A DNA stretch of 64,000 nucleotides from Desulfobulbus alkaliphilus (GTDB lineage Bacteria > Desulfobacterota > Desulfobulbia > Desulfobulbales > Desulfobulbaceae). Positions 17,981 through 25,739 of this stretch are shown here, piece after piece. Position 1 is the stretch's first letter, and the number at the start of each line of letters is the position of its first letter. Location of the stretch: assembly GCF_016918545.1 (NCBI RefSeq), contig NZ_JAFFQC010000009.1:62001-126000 (forward strand), in the 5' to 3' direction. Both the position numbers and the translations under genes were made by a program. Under the pieces are notes generated by a model. That model was not told where the DNA came from. It ran no database searches and saw only the letters and a list, made by a program, of their open reading frames with translations.

Positions 17981-19099
17981 ATGAAAGATCAAATAAATAT
18001 TATGCTCAACAGGGCCTGTGCCCAGGGGCTTGAGCAAGGCGTTTTTCCTGGAGTGTCGGCGGCAGTGAGTGTCCGGGGAAAAACAGGCTGGTCTCGCGCG
18101 CTGTTCAGTGGCGGCTGGACGAGATCCGATGGGCATCGGGAAGCGGTACGTCGGGATACTTTGTTTGATCTCGCATCGTTGACCAAACCCTTGTGTACCA
18201 CTTTGTGTACCCTGTACCTCATTGACCAAGGCCAACTGACCCTGGACACTTCGTGCCGGTCGGTGCTCGATGCGGATATGCCTGGGGACAAACAGGGTAT
18301 AACAATAGAGCACCTGCTGGCGCATTGTGCGGGACTGCCTGCGTATCGTCCCTATTTCCAGGCATTCCAGCCAACAGCGGCGCGGAAAAACCGCCAGTTA
18401 CTTCTTGATCTGCTTTTAAGGGAACCACTGGAGCATACGCCGGGAACAACCAGGGTGTACAGTGATCTTGGCTTCATTCTGCTGGCAGCAATTATTGAAC
18501 AACAAGGCGGCGTACTTCTTGAAAAAGTGTTTGAGGGGGTGGTTGCCGAACCACTGCACCTCTCTGCTGACCTCCGCTTTCTACCTCTTGAGAGTGCGGA
18601 AAGAAGGGCTGGGAGATCTGTTGCTGCTACAGAGCATTGCCCCTGGCGTCAAAAAATTATCCAGGGAGAAGTCCACGACGAACATTGCTGGTTGATGGGG
18701 GGAGTGTCCGGTCATGCCGGCCTGTTTGGGACTGCAGAGGCGGTCGTGCGGCTCTGCGAGCACATTCTTGATGCATGGCAGGGAAGGGATTCGCACCTGG
18801 GGATGGCGAATGCGCTGATGCAGCGGGCGCTGTCTTTTGAAAAACAGACCACCCTTCAGAGGCTGGGGTTTGATACGCCGACACCGGGTCGATCGAGCAG
18901 CGGAAGCTCTTTTTCTCCTCGCAGCGCCGGCCATCTCGGTTTCAGCGGGACATCATTCTGGATTGATCCCGACCAGGAGGTTATCATGGTGCTGTTGACC
19001 AACAGGACCCACCCTGCACGAACCAATGAAAAAATAAAACTATTCCGCCCGTTGTTCCACGACTGTCTCATGAAACCGATACGTGACCGGTGCAGGTAA
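17981..19099 (+). CDS. Serine hydrolase of the beta-lactamase class C family
   Basis: A 372-residue protein with the penicillin-binding-protein/class C fold. The SxxK motif is SLTK (66-69), the YxN-type motif is YSD (160-162), and HLGFSG near residue 312 replaces the KTG box. Family members include esterases, D-amino-acid peptidases and cell-wall enzymes; antibiotic hydrolysis is not implied. No signal peptide is evident, so it may be cytoplasmic. The first ATG has AAAAGG directly abutting it, so a start at the internal ATG at 18002 is possible. It converges with the DsrE/TusA operon. Confidence 0.85.
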   Translation: MKDQINIMLNRACAQGLEQGVFPGVSAAVSVRGKTGWSRALFSGGWTRSDGHREAVRRDTLFDLASLTKPLCTTLCTLYLIDQGQLTLDTSCRSVLDADMPGDKQGITIEHLLAHCAGLPAYRPYFQAFQPTAARKNRQLLLDLLLREPLEHTPGTTRVYSDLGFILLAAIIEQQGGVLLEKVFEGVVAEPLHLSADLRFLPLESAERRAGRSVAATEHCPWRQKIIQGEVHDEHCWLMGGVSGHAGLFGTAEAVVRLCEHILDAWQGRDSHLGMANALMQRALSFEKQTTLQRLGFDTPTPGRSSSGSSFSPRSAGHLGFSGTSFWIDPDQEVIMVLLTNRTHPARTNEKIKLFRPLFHDCLMKPIRDRCR

Positions 19100-19109
19100 T
19101 CAATTGCGT

Positions 19110-19219
19110 CCTGAATCCGTGACAACTGGATTCTTGTTTAAGATATATCTTGCTGTAGCCATCTATTAATTGTAACGAAATCCCTGACAATAACTTTCAC
19201 CAGCCGTCCATGATCCAGG
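19110..19219 (-). repeat. Dispersed inverted-terminal repeat, copy 2 (short form)
   Basis: The right terminus CCTGAATCCGTGAC at 19110 and the conserved interior (GATATATCTTGCTGTA, TTCACCAGCCG) read on the minus strand. The other end is degraded to CCATGATCCAGG, and the hairpin half is absent. No flanking duplication is visible. It lies between convergent genes. Confidence 0.85.
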
Positions 19220-19222
19220 GAT

Positions 19223-19254
19223 AAAAAAAGCCCTGTCACATGAAATGACAGGGC
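19223..19254 (-). terminator. Terminator of the TusA-DsrE operon
   Basis: A perfect 9-bp stem GCCCTGTCA (19230-19238) with TGACAGGGC (19246-19254), and seven A at 19223-19229 that form the U tail on the minus-strand transcript. It lies 27 bases after the small 57-codon gene. Confidence 0.88.
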
Positions 19255-19280
19255 AGAAAAAGAAGTCTCGGTTGAGAGAC

Positions 19281-19454
19281 TTACCACCAGCAAACGGTTT
19301 TGTCGTTGGCGAAGATTTTCTGAACCAGCGTGTCGTAATTCGGTTGATCGCTGTACAGTTTGAACTCATCCGCAACCCGGTCACGGTTGAGTATTTCAAC
19401 AAGCTTTTTCACATCATCGGTTGGTTCCGATCTGTAAACCTGCAGTATCTTCAT
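19281..19454 (-). CDS. Small 57-residue protein in the TusA-DsrE operon
   Basis: A short gene with a good ribosome-binding site (CAGGAG, six bases before the ATG at 19454) encoding a protein that begins MKILQVYRSEPTDDVKKLVE and ends with NDKTVCWW. It lies 12 bases after the second DsrE-like gene and just before the operon terminator, which supports it as a real gene. I do not recognise the family. The C-terminal Cys-Trp-Trp and strand-helix pattern at the start recall a small thiol carrier or a DsrE partner, but this is inference only. Confidence 0.75.
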   Translation of the reverse strand: MKILQVYRSEPTDDVKKLVEILNRDRVADEFKLYSDQPNYDTLVQKIFANDKTVCWW

Positions 19455-19466
19455 GATATTCTCCTG

Positions 19467-19814
19467 TTATTCACTACACGCGCCGGGAGGTTCGTGCGAT
19501 TGCTTGGGCATGCCATACGGAATGATGAAATCAGCTTCTCTCATTTTTTCTCCGAGTTCTTCCAGGGAGATATTGGTGATTTCGGTTCCTTCGGGGAGAT
19601 CCGTCGGCGCATCGACGCCACAACTGAACACGGCCCCTTCCATATCGGCAATCCAGGCGATATTTTCGGCCATGTATTCGGACATGCGGGGGAACTCGCC
19701 GTTCATGATGACCGGGTACGCGTAATGATTTTCGACAGCAAGACCTAGACCGGATCGGATACCGTCAGTGTACACACGGTTGGCGACCAGGATATATACT
19801 TTTAATGATTCCAT
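19467..19814 (-). CDS. DsrE-family-like protein (second)
   Basis: A 115-residue protein, MESLKVYILVANRVYTDGIR onward, with the alternating strand-helix pattern of the DsrE/DsrF fold. The YILVANR start and the GIRSGLGLAVEN helix match small sulfur-relay proteins. A cysteine occurs at VFSCGVDAP and another near the end (PPGACSE). It is the third gene of a minus-strand operon headed by a TusA-like protein; sulfur or selenium relay is inferred from these neighbours. Confidence 0.7.
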   Translation of the reverse strand: MESLKVYILVANRVYTDGIRSGLGLAVENHYAYPVIMNGEFPRMSEYMAENIAWIADMEGAVFSCGVDAPTDLPEGTEITNISLEELGEKMREADFIIPYGMPKQSHEPPGACSE

Positions 19815-19826
19815 TTCCGCATCTCC

Positions 19827-20159
19827 TCACATGACGATGTACTTGGCGCATTGATCAAGAATGGCGCCATGGAAAGCCTGGGTCCGCATCTGCTTGTCGG
19901 TCAGGCCCCGGGGGACATCGGTGACGTTGTCATACCCTTCACAGATATAACTGTCGGCGCAGATGGCGATGTCCTCGACGGCGCAGAGTTGGCTTAATTC
20001 AGAGAATTCCGGGGATTTTGTCAGGTGAACCGATTTGTGGGTGAAGAATATCATCACCTTTTTTCCGGCACGGACAGCGGCTTTGGTCAATCCCAGAATG
20101 TGTCGCATATTTTGAGGGCAGGTGACAAATATGCCCAGTTTGTTCGGGTCGGCAGCCAT
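19827..20159 (-). CDS. DsrE-family-like protein (first)
   Basis: A 110-residue protein with LGIFVTCPQNMRHILGLTKA and a GKKVMIFFTHKSVHL strand-helix unit, as in DsrE-type proteins. Candidate cysteines are in VTCPQN, QLCAVED, AICADSYIC and DQCAKY. Together with the TusA-like protein upstream and the YeeE/YedE transporter that diverges from it, it forms a sulfur-handling module; in known relays TusA passes persulfide sulfur to DsrE-type proteins. Confidence 0.75.
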   Translation of the reverse strand: MAADPNKLGIFVTCPQNMRHILGLTKAAVRAGKKVMIFFTHKSVHLTKSPEFSELSQLCAVEDIAICADSYICEGYDNVTDVPRGLTDKQMRTQAFHGAILDQCAKYIVM

Positions 20160-20201
20160 TGGCTTCTTCCTCCTGTTGCAAGGATTGAGTGGGTCGAGTC
20201 C

Positions 20202-20459
20202 TTATCCTTTTTTGATAAAAAAGCTGATGTAGCCGGTCTCTTCTTTCTCGCCAAGGTATTCGTGGCCGGAACGCTCGCACCATCCGGGGATGTCGTTTCT
20301 GGAGCCAGGGTCGGTGCCTTGGACGTGGAGAATCTCTCCGGAGTTGATTTTGCCGATTTCTTTTTTGGTGCGGAGCAGCGGCATGGGACAGCTCAAACCT
20401 TTTGCATCAAGAACTGCGGCGGCTTCCAGGCCGTCTGGAGCTACTTTTACATCACTCAT
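20202..20459 (-). CDS. TusA/SirA-like sulfurtransferase
   Basis: An 85-residue protein of the TusA family. The signature is LDAKGLSCPMPLLRTKKEI, with the CPxP cysteine that carries persulfide sulfur, followed by EILHVQGTDPGSRNDIPGWC and a C-terminal strand. AAGGAG precedes the ATG. It is the first gene of the minus-strand operon and diverges from the YeeE/YedE gene, an arrangement known for sulfur-compound or selenium import systems. The actual substrate is not settled by the sequence. Confidence 0.88.
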   Translation of the reverse strand: MSDVKVAPDGLEAAAVLDAKGLSCPMPLLRTKKEIGKINSGEILHVQGTDPGSRNDIPGWCERSGHEYLGEKEETGYISFFIKKG

Positions 20460-20529
20460 TGTGTACTCTCCTTAAAAAAATTTCTTTTGGGTAAAAGGCC
20501 ATTAAATCGTATGAAAATAATTCGGGATA

Positions 20530-20558
20530 GTTTTATAGTTAAAAATTGTTGATGTCAA
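20530..20558 (-). promoter_or_regulatory. Promoter of the TusA-DsrE operon
   Basis: On the minus strand a perfect -35 TTGACA (20553-20558) is followed after 15 bases by TATAAA (20532-20537), or after 17 by a TAAAAC alternative. It lies about 70-100 bases before the TusA-like start. Confidence 0.55.
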
Positions 20559-20674
20559 GGCAGAAACAGAAGGAACAACGGCTGGACAGGAGACTTTTCG
20601 TAACTTTTGTTGAAGGGCACAGGCCAAAAAAACGAGCGTTTACATGATGTTGTCGGTTGAGGCCGTTGCGTGTA

Positions 20675-20703
20675 TTGACAAAAGCGAATGGCAAAGGTAT
20701 TTT
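20675..20703 (+). promoter_or_regulatory. Promoter upstream of the YeeE/YedE gene
   Basis: TTGACA (20675-20680), a 17-base spacer and TATTTT (20698-20703) on the plus strand. Transcription from here would give a leader of about 220 bases before the transporter start. Confidence 0.55.
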
Positions 20704-20704
20704 C

Positions 20705-20931
20705 ACGGGATTGCAGAGACCGCAATACCTGGAGATATCCTGTTTTATTCAGGGATTTTCTCCAGAGCACTTTTTCAAATCCCTTTGCTTCATCACCCAT
20801 ATCCAGGTGGGATACGGAAAAACCTTCCCCTGTCCCGATGGTTCTGAGCTGAGAAACAAAGAAGATTGTATCGTAGGTTTTGGAGTTCTTTGGCTGTTTT
20901 ACTTTTTTTCAAGGGGACAGGAGGCTGTCGT
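20705..20931 (+). other. Long structured leader of the YeeE/YedE gene
   Basis: Untranslated stretch of about 220 bases. It can form a stem-loop CTGGAGA (20729-20735) with TCTCCAG (20759-20765), with an inner CCTG/CAGG pairing, and weaker pairing further down. I match it to no known riboswitch. Short open frames inside it lack ribosome-binding sites. Confidence 0.4.
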
Positions 20932-22188
20932 ATGGAAGATCTCAAGATACTTTGGCAAAAAATTAAAGACCTCTACAGAGCATTTTGTCAGGATGAATGG
21001 AATCCGATTCTGACCGGTATCGTGGTTGCCATTCTTACGATCCTGATCATGGCCTGGTGGCGGCCCTGGGGGGCTGTCGGGGCTGTGCGCAACTGGGGTG
21101 ACTGGATGCTGTATGGTGTTGGGCTGTATGGTCCTGACCGGTTCGTTGACAATTTCGGCGATCCGATTCTGACCCAGTCGATTCTGTTCAACACCGGATC
21201 AGTCATCGGCATCGGCCTCATCGTCGGTGCGTTTATTTCCGCCTGTCTCGGTGGTCAATTCGCCTTGCGCTTCCCCCCGATCCGGGAATATGTCAAGGCG
21301 ATGATTGCCGGTGTGCTCATGGGCGTCGGTGCGGCCCTGGCCGCGGGCTGTAACGTCGGCGGTATTTACAGCGCCATCGGTAATCTGGCTGCCAACGGTT
21401 TTGCCATGTTCATCGGTATTATCCCCGGTGTACTCCTTGGCCTGTGGCTTCTGTATAAAGAAATGGAGCATGTGTCCTGGGGCAGCGGCGGGTCGTATAC
21501 ACTCGAGATTCCCTACGTGGTTCAGGGCATCCTGGGGCTTGCCGGGCTGATCGGCATCATATGGCTTGCCAATTCCTATGTCAATTTCTCCGGCGACAGT
21601 TGGTACATGGATCATATCACGTCTCTTTCCGGCATTATTTTACTGGCAACCGGGATCGGCTATGCCATGCAGCGTGGTCGCTGGTGCATGGTGCAGGGTT
21701 TTCGCGAGCCGCATATGACCGGTGACTGCAAAATGGCTAAATCGGTGGCTATTTCCATCGCCATTGTCGCCGTAGGCGCTGTTGTCCTCAAATACAGCGT
21801 AGAAGCCCGCCTTTTAGGAGAACCTGTTCTCAACCCAATGCATTATGTTCGCGGCACCTTTGGCTGGGGCGGGGTTGTCGGCGGTTTTATTTTCGGTCTC
21901 GGTGCCATGCTGGCCGGTGGCTGTGGCTCCGGTACCCTGTGGCGTGTCGGTGAGGGGCAGATTAAACTGTGGCTGGTTGTCCCTTTCTTCGCTCTTTCCA
22001 ACTCCCTGATGATCGCCTGGTTCTCTCATTATCAGTTTGAGCAGAAAGGATATCTCGGCAGGTATGTCTATCTTCCCGATGTCATGGGGTATGGGTACAC
22101 CCTGGCTCTGATTCTCGGTTTCTGCCTGGTCTGGACTCTGATTGTTAGCTGGAACGAGGACAGCAATAAACTGCTGCTGCCGATGTAA
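20932..22188 (+). CDS. YeeE/YedE-family (DUF395) inner-membrane transporter
   Basis: A 418-residue multi-spanning membrane protein of the YeeE/YedE family, which imports thiosulfate or acts with selenium metabolism. Conserved cysteine motifs are AAGCNVGGIYS in the first half, GRWCMVQGFREP in the middle, and GGCGSGTLWRVGEG in the second half, consistent with the internal repeat of the family. Hydrophobic segments alternate throughout from about residue 22. The ATG at 20932 has AGGAGG seven bases before it; an upstream TTG extension is rejected. It diverges from the TusA-DsrE operon and is followed by a strong terminator. Confidence 0.9.
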   Translation: MEDLKILWQKIKDLYRAFCQDEWNPILTGIVVAILTILIMAWWRPWGAVGAVRNWGDWMLYGVGLYGPDRFVDNFGDPILTQSILFNTGSVIGIGLIVGAFISACLGGQFALRFPPIREYVKAMIAGVLMGVGAALAAGCNVGGIYSAIGNLAANGFAMFIGIIPGVLLGLWLLYKEMEHVSWGSGGSYTLEIPYVVQGILGLAGLIGIIWLANSYVNFSGDSWYMDHITSLSGIILLATGIGYAMQRGRWCMVQGFREPHMTGDCKMAKSVAISIAIVAVGAVVLKYSVEARLLGEPVLNPMHYVRGTFGWGGVVGGFIFGLGAMLAGGCGSGTLWRVGEGQIKLWLVVPFFALSNSLMIAWFSHYQFEQKGYLGRYVYLPDVMGYGYTLALILGFCLVWTLIVSWNEDSNKLLLPM

Positions 22189-22209
22189 GCGGATTTGCCA
22201 TGGCCATGA

Positions 22210-22247
22210 ACGGGCGGCATCCCTATAGGGGGGCCGCCCGTTTTTTT
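22210..22247 (+). terminator. Terminator after the YeeE/YedE gene
   Basis: A stem ACGGGCGGC (22210-22218) with GCCGCCCGT (22233-22241), an inner CCCTA/TAGGG pairing, and a run of seven T at 22241-22247. Confidence 0.93.
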
Positions 22248-22323
22248 GTTTGTACATTTCACCGGTTGCAGGTAAACGAGTTGATCATTTATTCAGGTTC
22301 AATCTCAACCAGGGAAGGGGTGC

Positions 22324-22929
22324 ATGACCGATCACCGATGCATGGATCGTCAAGAATTGCGAACCAGATTTCTCACCCGCCGCAACGTTCTTTCCCGGGA
22401 ACAGCGCGATACCATGAGTGCGCGGATTGCCGAATTGGTGACCGGCTTGCCGATTTTCCGGGAAAAAAACCATTTTTTTCTGTATTGCAGCTACCAGAGT
22501 GAAGTGGACACCATGGGGTTGCTGCAGCGATGCCTGCAAGCAGGAAAAATCGTCAGCGTCCCTCTGACTGTTCCCGGCCATTCCCGCATGCTGGCCGTGA
22601 CCGTTTCCGATCCCGGCACTGATCTGGCCCTGGGGTATAAAGGTATTCTCGAACCGATGCACCACAGGGCAAAGGACCATGTTGCGGCCCTGAGCGACAT
22701 TGACGTTGCCTTTGTTCCCGGTATTGTTTTTGACCGGTGCGGCCATCGTCTCGGGTATGGCAGAGGGTATTATGACCGTTTTCTGGCAGCCTCGCCACAG
22801 GCCGTGCGCATCGGGCTGGCTTTTGCCTTGCAGCTGACAGAATATATCCCTGCGCAATCCCATGATATTCCCATGGATATAGTGATCACCGAGCAAGAAG
22901 TTCTTATGGTGAGCCAGGCAGAACAATGA
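22324..22929 (+). CDS. 5-formyltetrahydrofolate cyclo-ligase
   Basis: A 201-residue enzyme that converts 5-formyltetrahydrofolate to 5,10-methenyltetrahydrofolate with ATP. Recognisable blocks are the basic N-terminal helix RQELRTRFLTRRNVLS, YCSYQSEVDT, and the C-terminal signature VPGIVFDRCGHRLGYGRGYYDRFL. An AGGGG site precedes the ATG at 22324. Its stop overlaps the next gene's ATG (ATGA). Confidence 0.93.
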   Translation: MTDHRCMDRQELRTRFLTRRNVLSREQRDTMSARIAELVTGLPIFREKNHFFLYCSYQSEVDTMGLLQRCLQAGKIVSVPLTVPGHSRMLAVTVSDPGTDLALGYKGILEPMHHRAKDHVAALSDIDVAFVPGIVFDRCGHRLGYGRGYYDRFLAASPQAVRIGLAFALQLTEYIPAQSHDIPMDIVITEQEVLMVSQAEQ

Positions 22930-23990
22930 GAAAAACGGCTGTCTATAAAAATGACCTTTTTCTGGCCCATGATACCGGCCGGGAACATATCGAGTCCGCG
23001 GCGAGACTGCAGGCCGTGTATCAGGAACTGGAAAGGGACGAAATTGCCGCCAAGCTTATCTATCCATCCTGGAAAAAGTCCGCGGCATCCACGGTGCAGT
23101 TGATTCACAGCCGGGAACATGTGCAGGCGATTGCCGCCACGGCAAACCTTCCCGCCACTTTCCTCGATGCTGATACCAGGGCGTCCGCCGACTCCTACCA
23201 GGCGGCACTGCTTGCCGTCGGTGCCGTGGTCGACGGCCTGACCCGTCTGCACCGAGGTGAAATCGACAATGGCTTCTGTCTGGTACGCCCGCCGGGGCAC
23301 CATGCCGAGCGCCATCGGGCCATGGGCTTCTGCCTGTTCAACAATATTGCGGTCGGTGCGCGCTGGGCGATTAGGAAACTGGGTGCGAAACGGATCATGA
23401 TCATCGATTGGGACCTGCACCACGGAAACGGCACCCAGCACAGTTTTTATCAGCAGGATACGGTGCTGTACTGTTCACTCCATCAGTATCCTCTCTATCC
23501 CGGGACCGGCGCCTTGCCTGAATCAGGCCAGGGAAGAGGGGGCGGGTTTACGGTCAACATTCCCCTGGCAGCCGGTCGTGATGACGAGGAATATGCCCGG
23601 ATTATCAACGAACTGGTTATCCCTCTGGCCCGGGCCTATCGACCGGAGTATATTCTCGTCTCCTGTGGGTTTGATATCATGGCCGGTGATCCGACCGGGA
23701 CAATGCGGGTGTCCCCTGCGGGAATAGCCTATATGACCAGGGCTCTGGTGGATCTGGCAGCTGAACTGTGCGGAGGAAGACTGCTGTATACTCTGGAAGG
23801 CGGGTATGATCGAGACAACATGCTGGCCGGAATCCTCGCGGTCTTGAGCGAATTATACGGGGCCCCGCTGGCTGATGATCATCCTCTGTCTCTGTCCAGG
23901 GAAGAGTATGATTGTTTCCACACCTCCAGGAAAGAATCAGCCGCTCTCGACCAGGCCTTGTCGTGGATTCAAAACTGGTGGCAAATTTGA
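22926..23990 (+). CDS. Histone-deacetylase-family amidohydrolase
   Basis: A 354-residue arginase/deacetylase-fold zinc enzyme. Active-site motifs are RPPGHHAERHRAMGFCLFNN (tandem His), the zinc ligands in IIDWDLHHGNGTQ, SCGFDIMAGDP, and the LEGGYD loop. Bacterial relatives hydrolyse acetylated polyamines or the acetyl group in acetoin-type systems; the substrate here is unknown. It is translationally coupled to the cyclo-ligase gene upstream. Confidence 0.92.
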   Translation: MRKTAVYKNDLFLAHDTGREHIESAARLQAVYQELERDEIAAKLIYPSWKKSAASTVQLIHSREHVQAIAATANLPATFLDADTRASADSYQAALLAVGAVVDGLTRLHRGEIDNGFCLVRPPGHHAERHRAMGFCLFNNIAVGARWAIRKLGAKRIMIIDWDLHHGNGTQHSFYQQDTVLYCSLHQYPLYPGTGALPESGQGRGGGFTVNIPLAAGRDDEEYARIINELVIPLARAYRPEYILVSCGFDIMAGDPTGTMRVSPAGIAYMTRALVDLAAELCGGRLLYTLEGGYDRDNMLAGILAVLSELYGAPLADDHPLSLSREEYDCFHTSRKESAALDQALSWIQNWWQI

Positions 23991-24192
23991 GAAAGGATAT
24001 CTGGTTGCAGCCTGCCAGGTGTTTTCAGGCCACAAAAGAGGGGAACGGCTGCCGATGCGCAATGATTTTCTTGGTATGCCCAGCAAAATATGAGAAACTA
24101 AGATTGATAGATTGAAAACAGACCTTCTGTTTTTGATGGGCGATCAATTGTATGAACAGATCCTGCCTTTTCCCTGCTGAGCATGAGGTAAA

Positions 24193-25248
24193 ATGAGTTC
24201 GCGAATTCTTGTCGCAGACGATGACTCCCTGGTGCGTCTGACAATCCAGAAAATTCTCAATATGTTTAACCACGATGTGGTCGCTGTCGAGTCTGGTCGG
24301 CAGGTCCTGGAGCAGATATCGGATGCATTCGATGTTATTGTCCTGGACATCAATATGCCGGATATGGATGGGTTTGAAACCCTGGAGTGTCTCAACAAAA
24401 AGCGGATCGATACTCCGGTCCTGTTCCTCACCGGGGCCGGTTCCATGGAATACGCGGTCAAAGCCATCCATTTGGGGGCCTACGATTTTCTCACCAAGCC
24501 CATAAACGACATCGAACTGTTTCATGTCAAGGTCAAGCAGGCTGCCGAGAAAAAGCAGTTTCTCCGTCAGGAAAAGGAATATAAAGAGAAACTGGAAAGT
24601 GAGGTTCAGCTGAAAACCAGAGAACTGGCTGAAAAAAACATCCTCCTGGAGGAGTACAGCAATAACCTTGAGAACGCCACCGTGCAGATCATGTCCAGCC
24701 TGCAGGCGGCCATGGAAGAGAAGGACGGCTATACCGCCGGCCATACCCGCCGGGTGACGGAATATGCCTTGCAACTGGGGCAGGCAGCCGGACTCGATAT
24801 CGATGATATTGTGGTTTTGCGTCGGGCCTCGCAGTTTCATGATATCGGCAAATTGGTTATCGACCTTTCCTGTATTCAGAAACCGGGTGCCCTGACCCCG
24901 GAGGAGTGGGCCTTGATCAAGAAGCATCCGGAGGTCGGGGCCAGCATCATTGAACCGCTCACCTTTATGCAACGGGAACGCGATATCATCCGCCACCATC
25001 ATGAAAAAATCGATGGCTCCGGGTATCCGGATGGTATCGGTGGTAAGGAACTGGATCCGCTCACCAAGATCATCACCATAGCCGACAGCTATGATGCCAT
25101 GACCTCGCGCCGTAATTATCGTCGCAATCTTTCTACCCCGGAGGCAGTGGGTGAGTTACGTCGCTGCAGTGGCTCACAGTTTGATCCGGAACTGGTTGAA
25201 CTCTTTGCAGGGGTTGTTCTTTCCGTCCGTTCACTGTATAAACACTAG
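24193..25248 (+). CDS. Response regulator with HD-GYP phosphodiesterase domain
   Basis: A 351-residue two-domain protein. The receiver domain (about 1-120) has the acid pair ADDD near the start, the phosphorylated Asp in VIVLDINMPD, and KPI near residue 104. A coiled linker (about 120-175) leads to an HD-GYP domain with HTRRVTEYA, FHDIGK and the diagnostic HHEKIDGSGYPDG. HD-GYP domains usually hydrolyse cyclic di-GMP. GAGG just upstream of the ATG serves as a weak ribosome-binding site. No sensor kinase is adjacent. Confidence 0.93.
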   Translation: MSSRILVADDDSLVRLTIQKILNMFNHDVVAVESGRQVLEQISDAFDVIVLDINMPDMDGFETLECLNKKRIDTPVLFLTGAGSMEYAVKAIHLGAYDFLTKPINDIELFHVKVKQAAEKKQFLRQEKEYKEKLESEVQLKTRELAEKNILLEEYSNNLENATVQIMSSLQAAMEEKDGYTAGHTRRVTEYALQLGQAAGLDIDDIVVLRRASQFHDIGKLVIDLSCIQKPGALTPEEWALIKKHPEVGASIIEPLTFMQRERDIIRHHHEKIDGSGYPDGIGGKELDPLTKIITIADSYDAMTSRRNYRRNLSTPEAVGELRRCSGSQFDPELVELFAGVVLSVRSLYKH

Positions 25249-25321
25249 CCTCTACATGGGCACCAGCTGTTTTGCAGAGGGCAGACAGCTCCATCACCAC
25301 GGTTTTTATCTTTTTTGACTC

Positions 25322-25609
25322 ATGAAAATCACCCGACAAGAAGTACTGCATGTGGCCGGACTGGCTCGGCTTGAGCTTTCCGAGGACGAAGTGGATCGCA
25401 TGACCGGCCAACTGGATGCGATTCTTACTTATGTCGCCAAGCTGGATGAGTTGGAGACCACCGATGTGGCGGTCACCACCCATACCCAGGAAGTGGTCAA
25501 CGCCTTTCGGGAGGATGTTGTCCGTCCATCCCTTACCCGGCAGGAAGCGCTCGCTAACGCGCCGGAACAGAATGGCGAAGCGTTTGTCGTTCCCCGGGTT
25601 ATCGGTTGA
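25322..25609 (+). CDS. gatC: Asp-tRNA(Asn)/Glu-tRNA(Gln) amidotransferase subunit C
   Basis: A 95-residue subunit that supports the GatCAB amidotransferase, which converts mischarged Glu-tRNA(Gln) or Asp-tRNA(Asn). The family pattern is clear: HVAGLARLELSEDE at the N-terminus, a central ILTYVAKLDELETTDV helix, and the C-terminal LREDxV-type segment FREDVVRPSLTRQEAL and FVVPRVIG. No strong ribosome-binding site is present. gatA follows after 130 bases; gatB is not in the window. Confidence 0.93.
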   Translation: MKITRQEVLHVAGLARLELSEDEVDRMTGQLDAILTYVAKLDELETTDVAVTTHTQEVVNAFREDVVRPSLTRQEALANAPEQNGEAFVVPRVIG

Positions 25610-25739
25610 CAGGAGTCGTGCAGCCTTAAGGCGGGGCAGGTGAATCAGTTTGCCCATGATCGTCCCGGCTTGCATCATGAACAGGTGGGGTGCCGTGGAC
25701 ATGGTACCCTGAACTATCTTCGTACCCTATGTTGTCATC

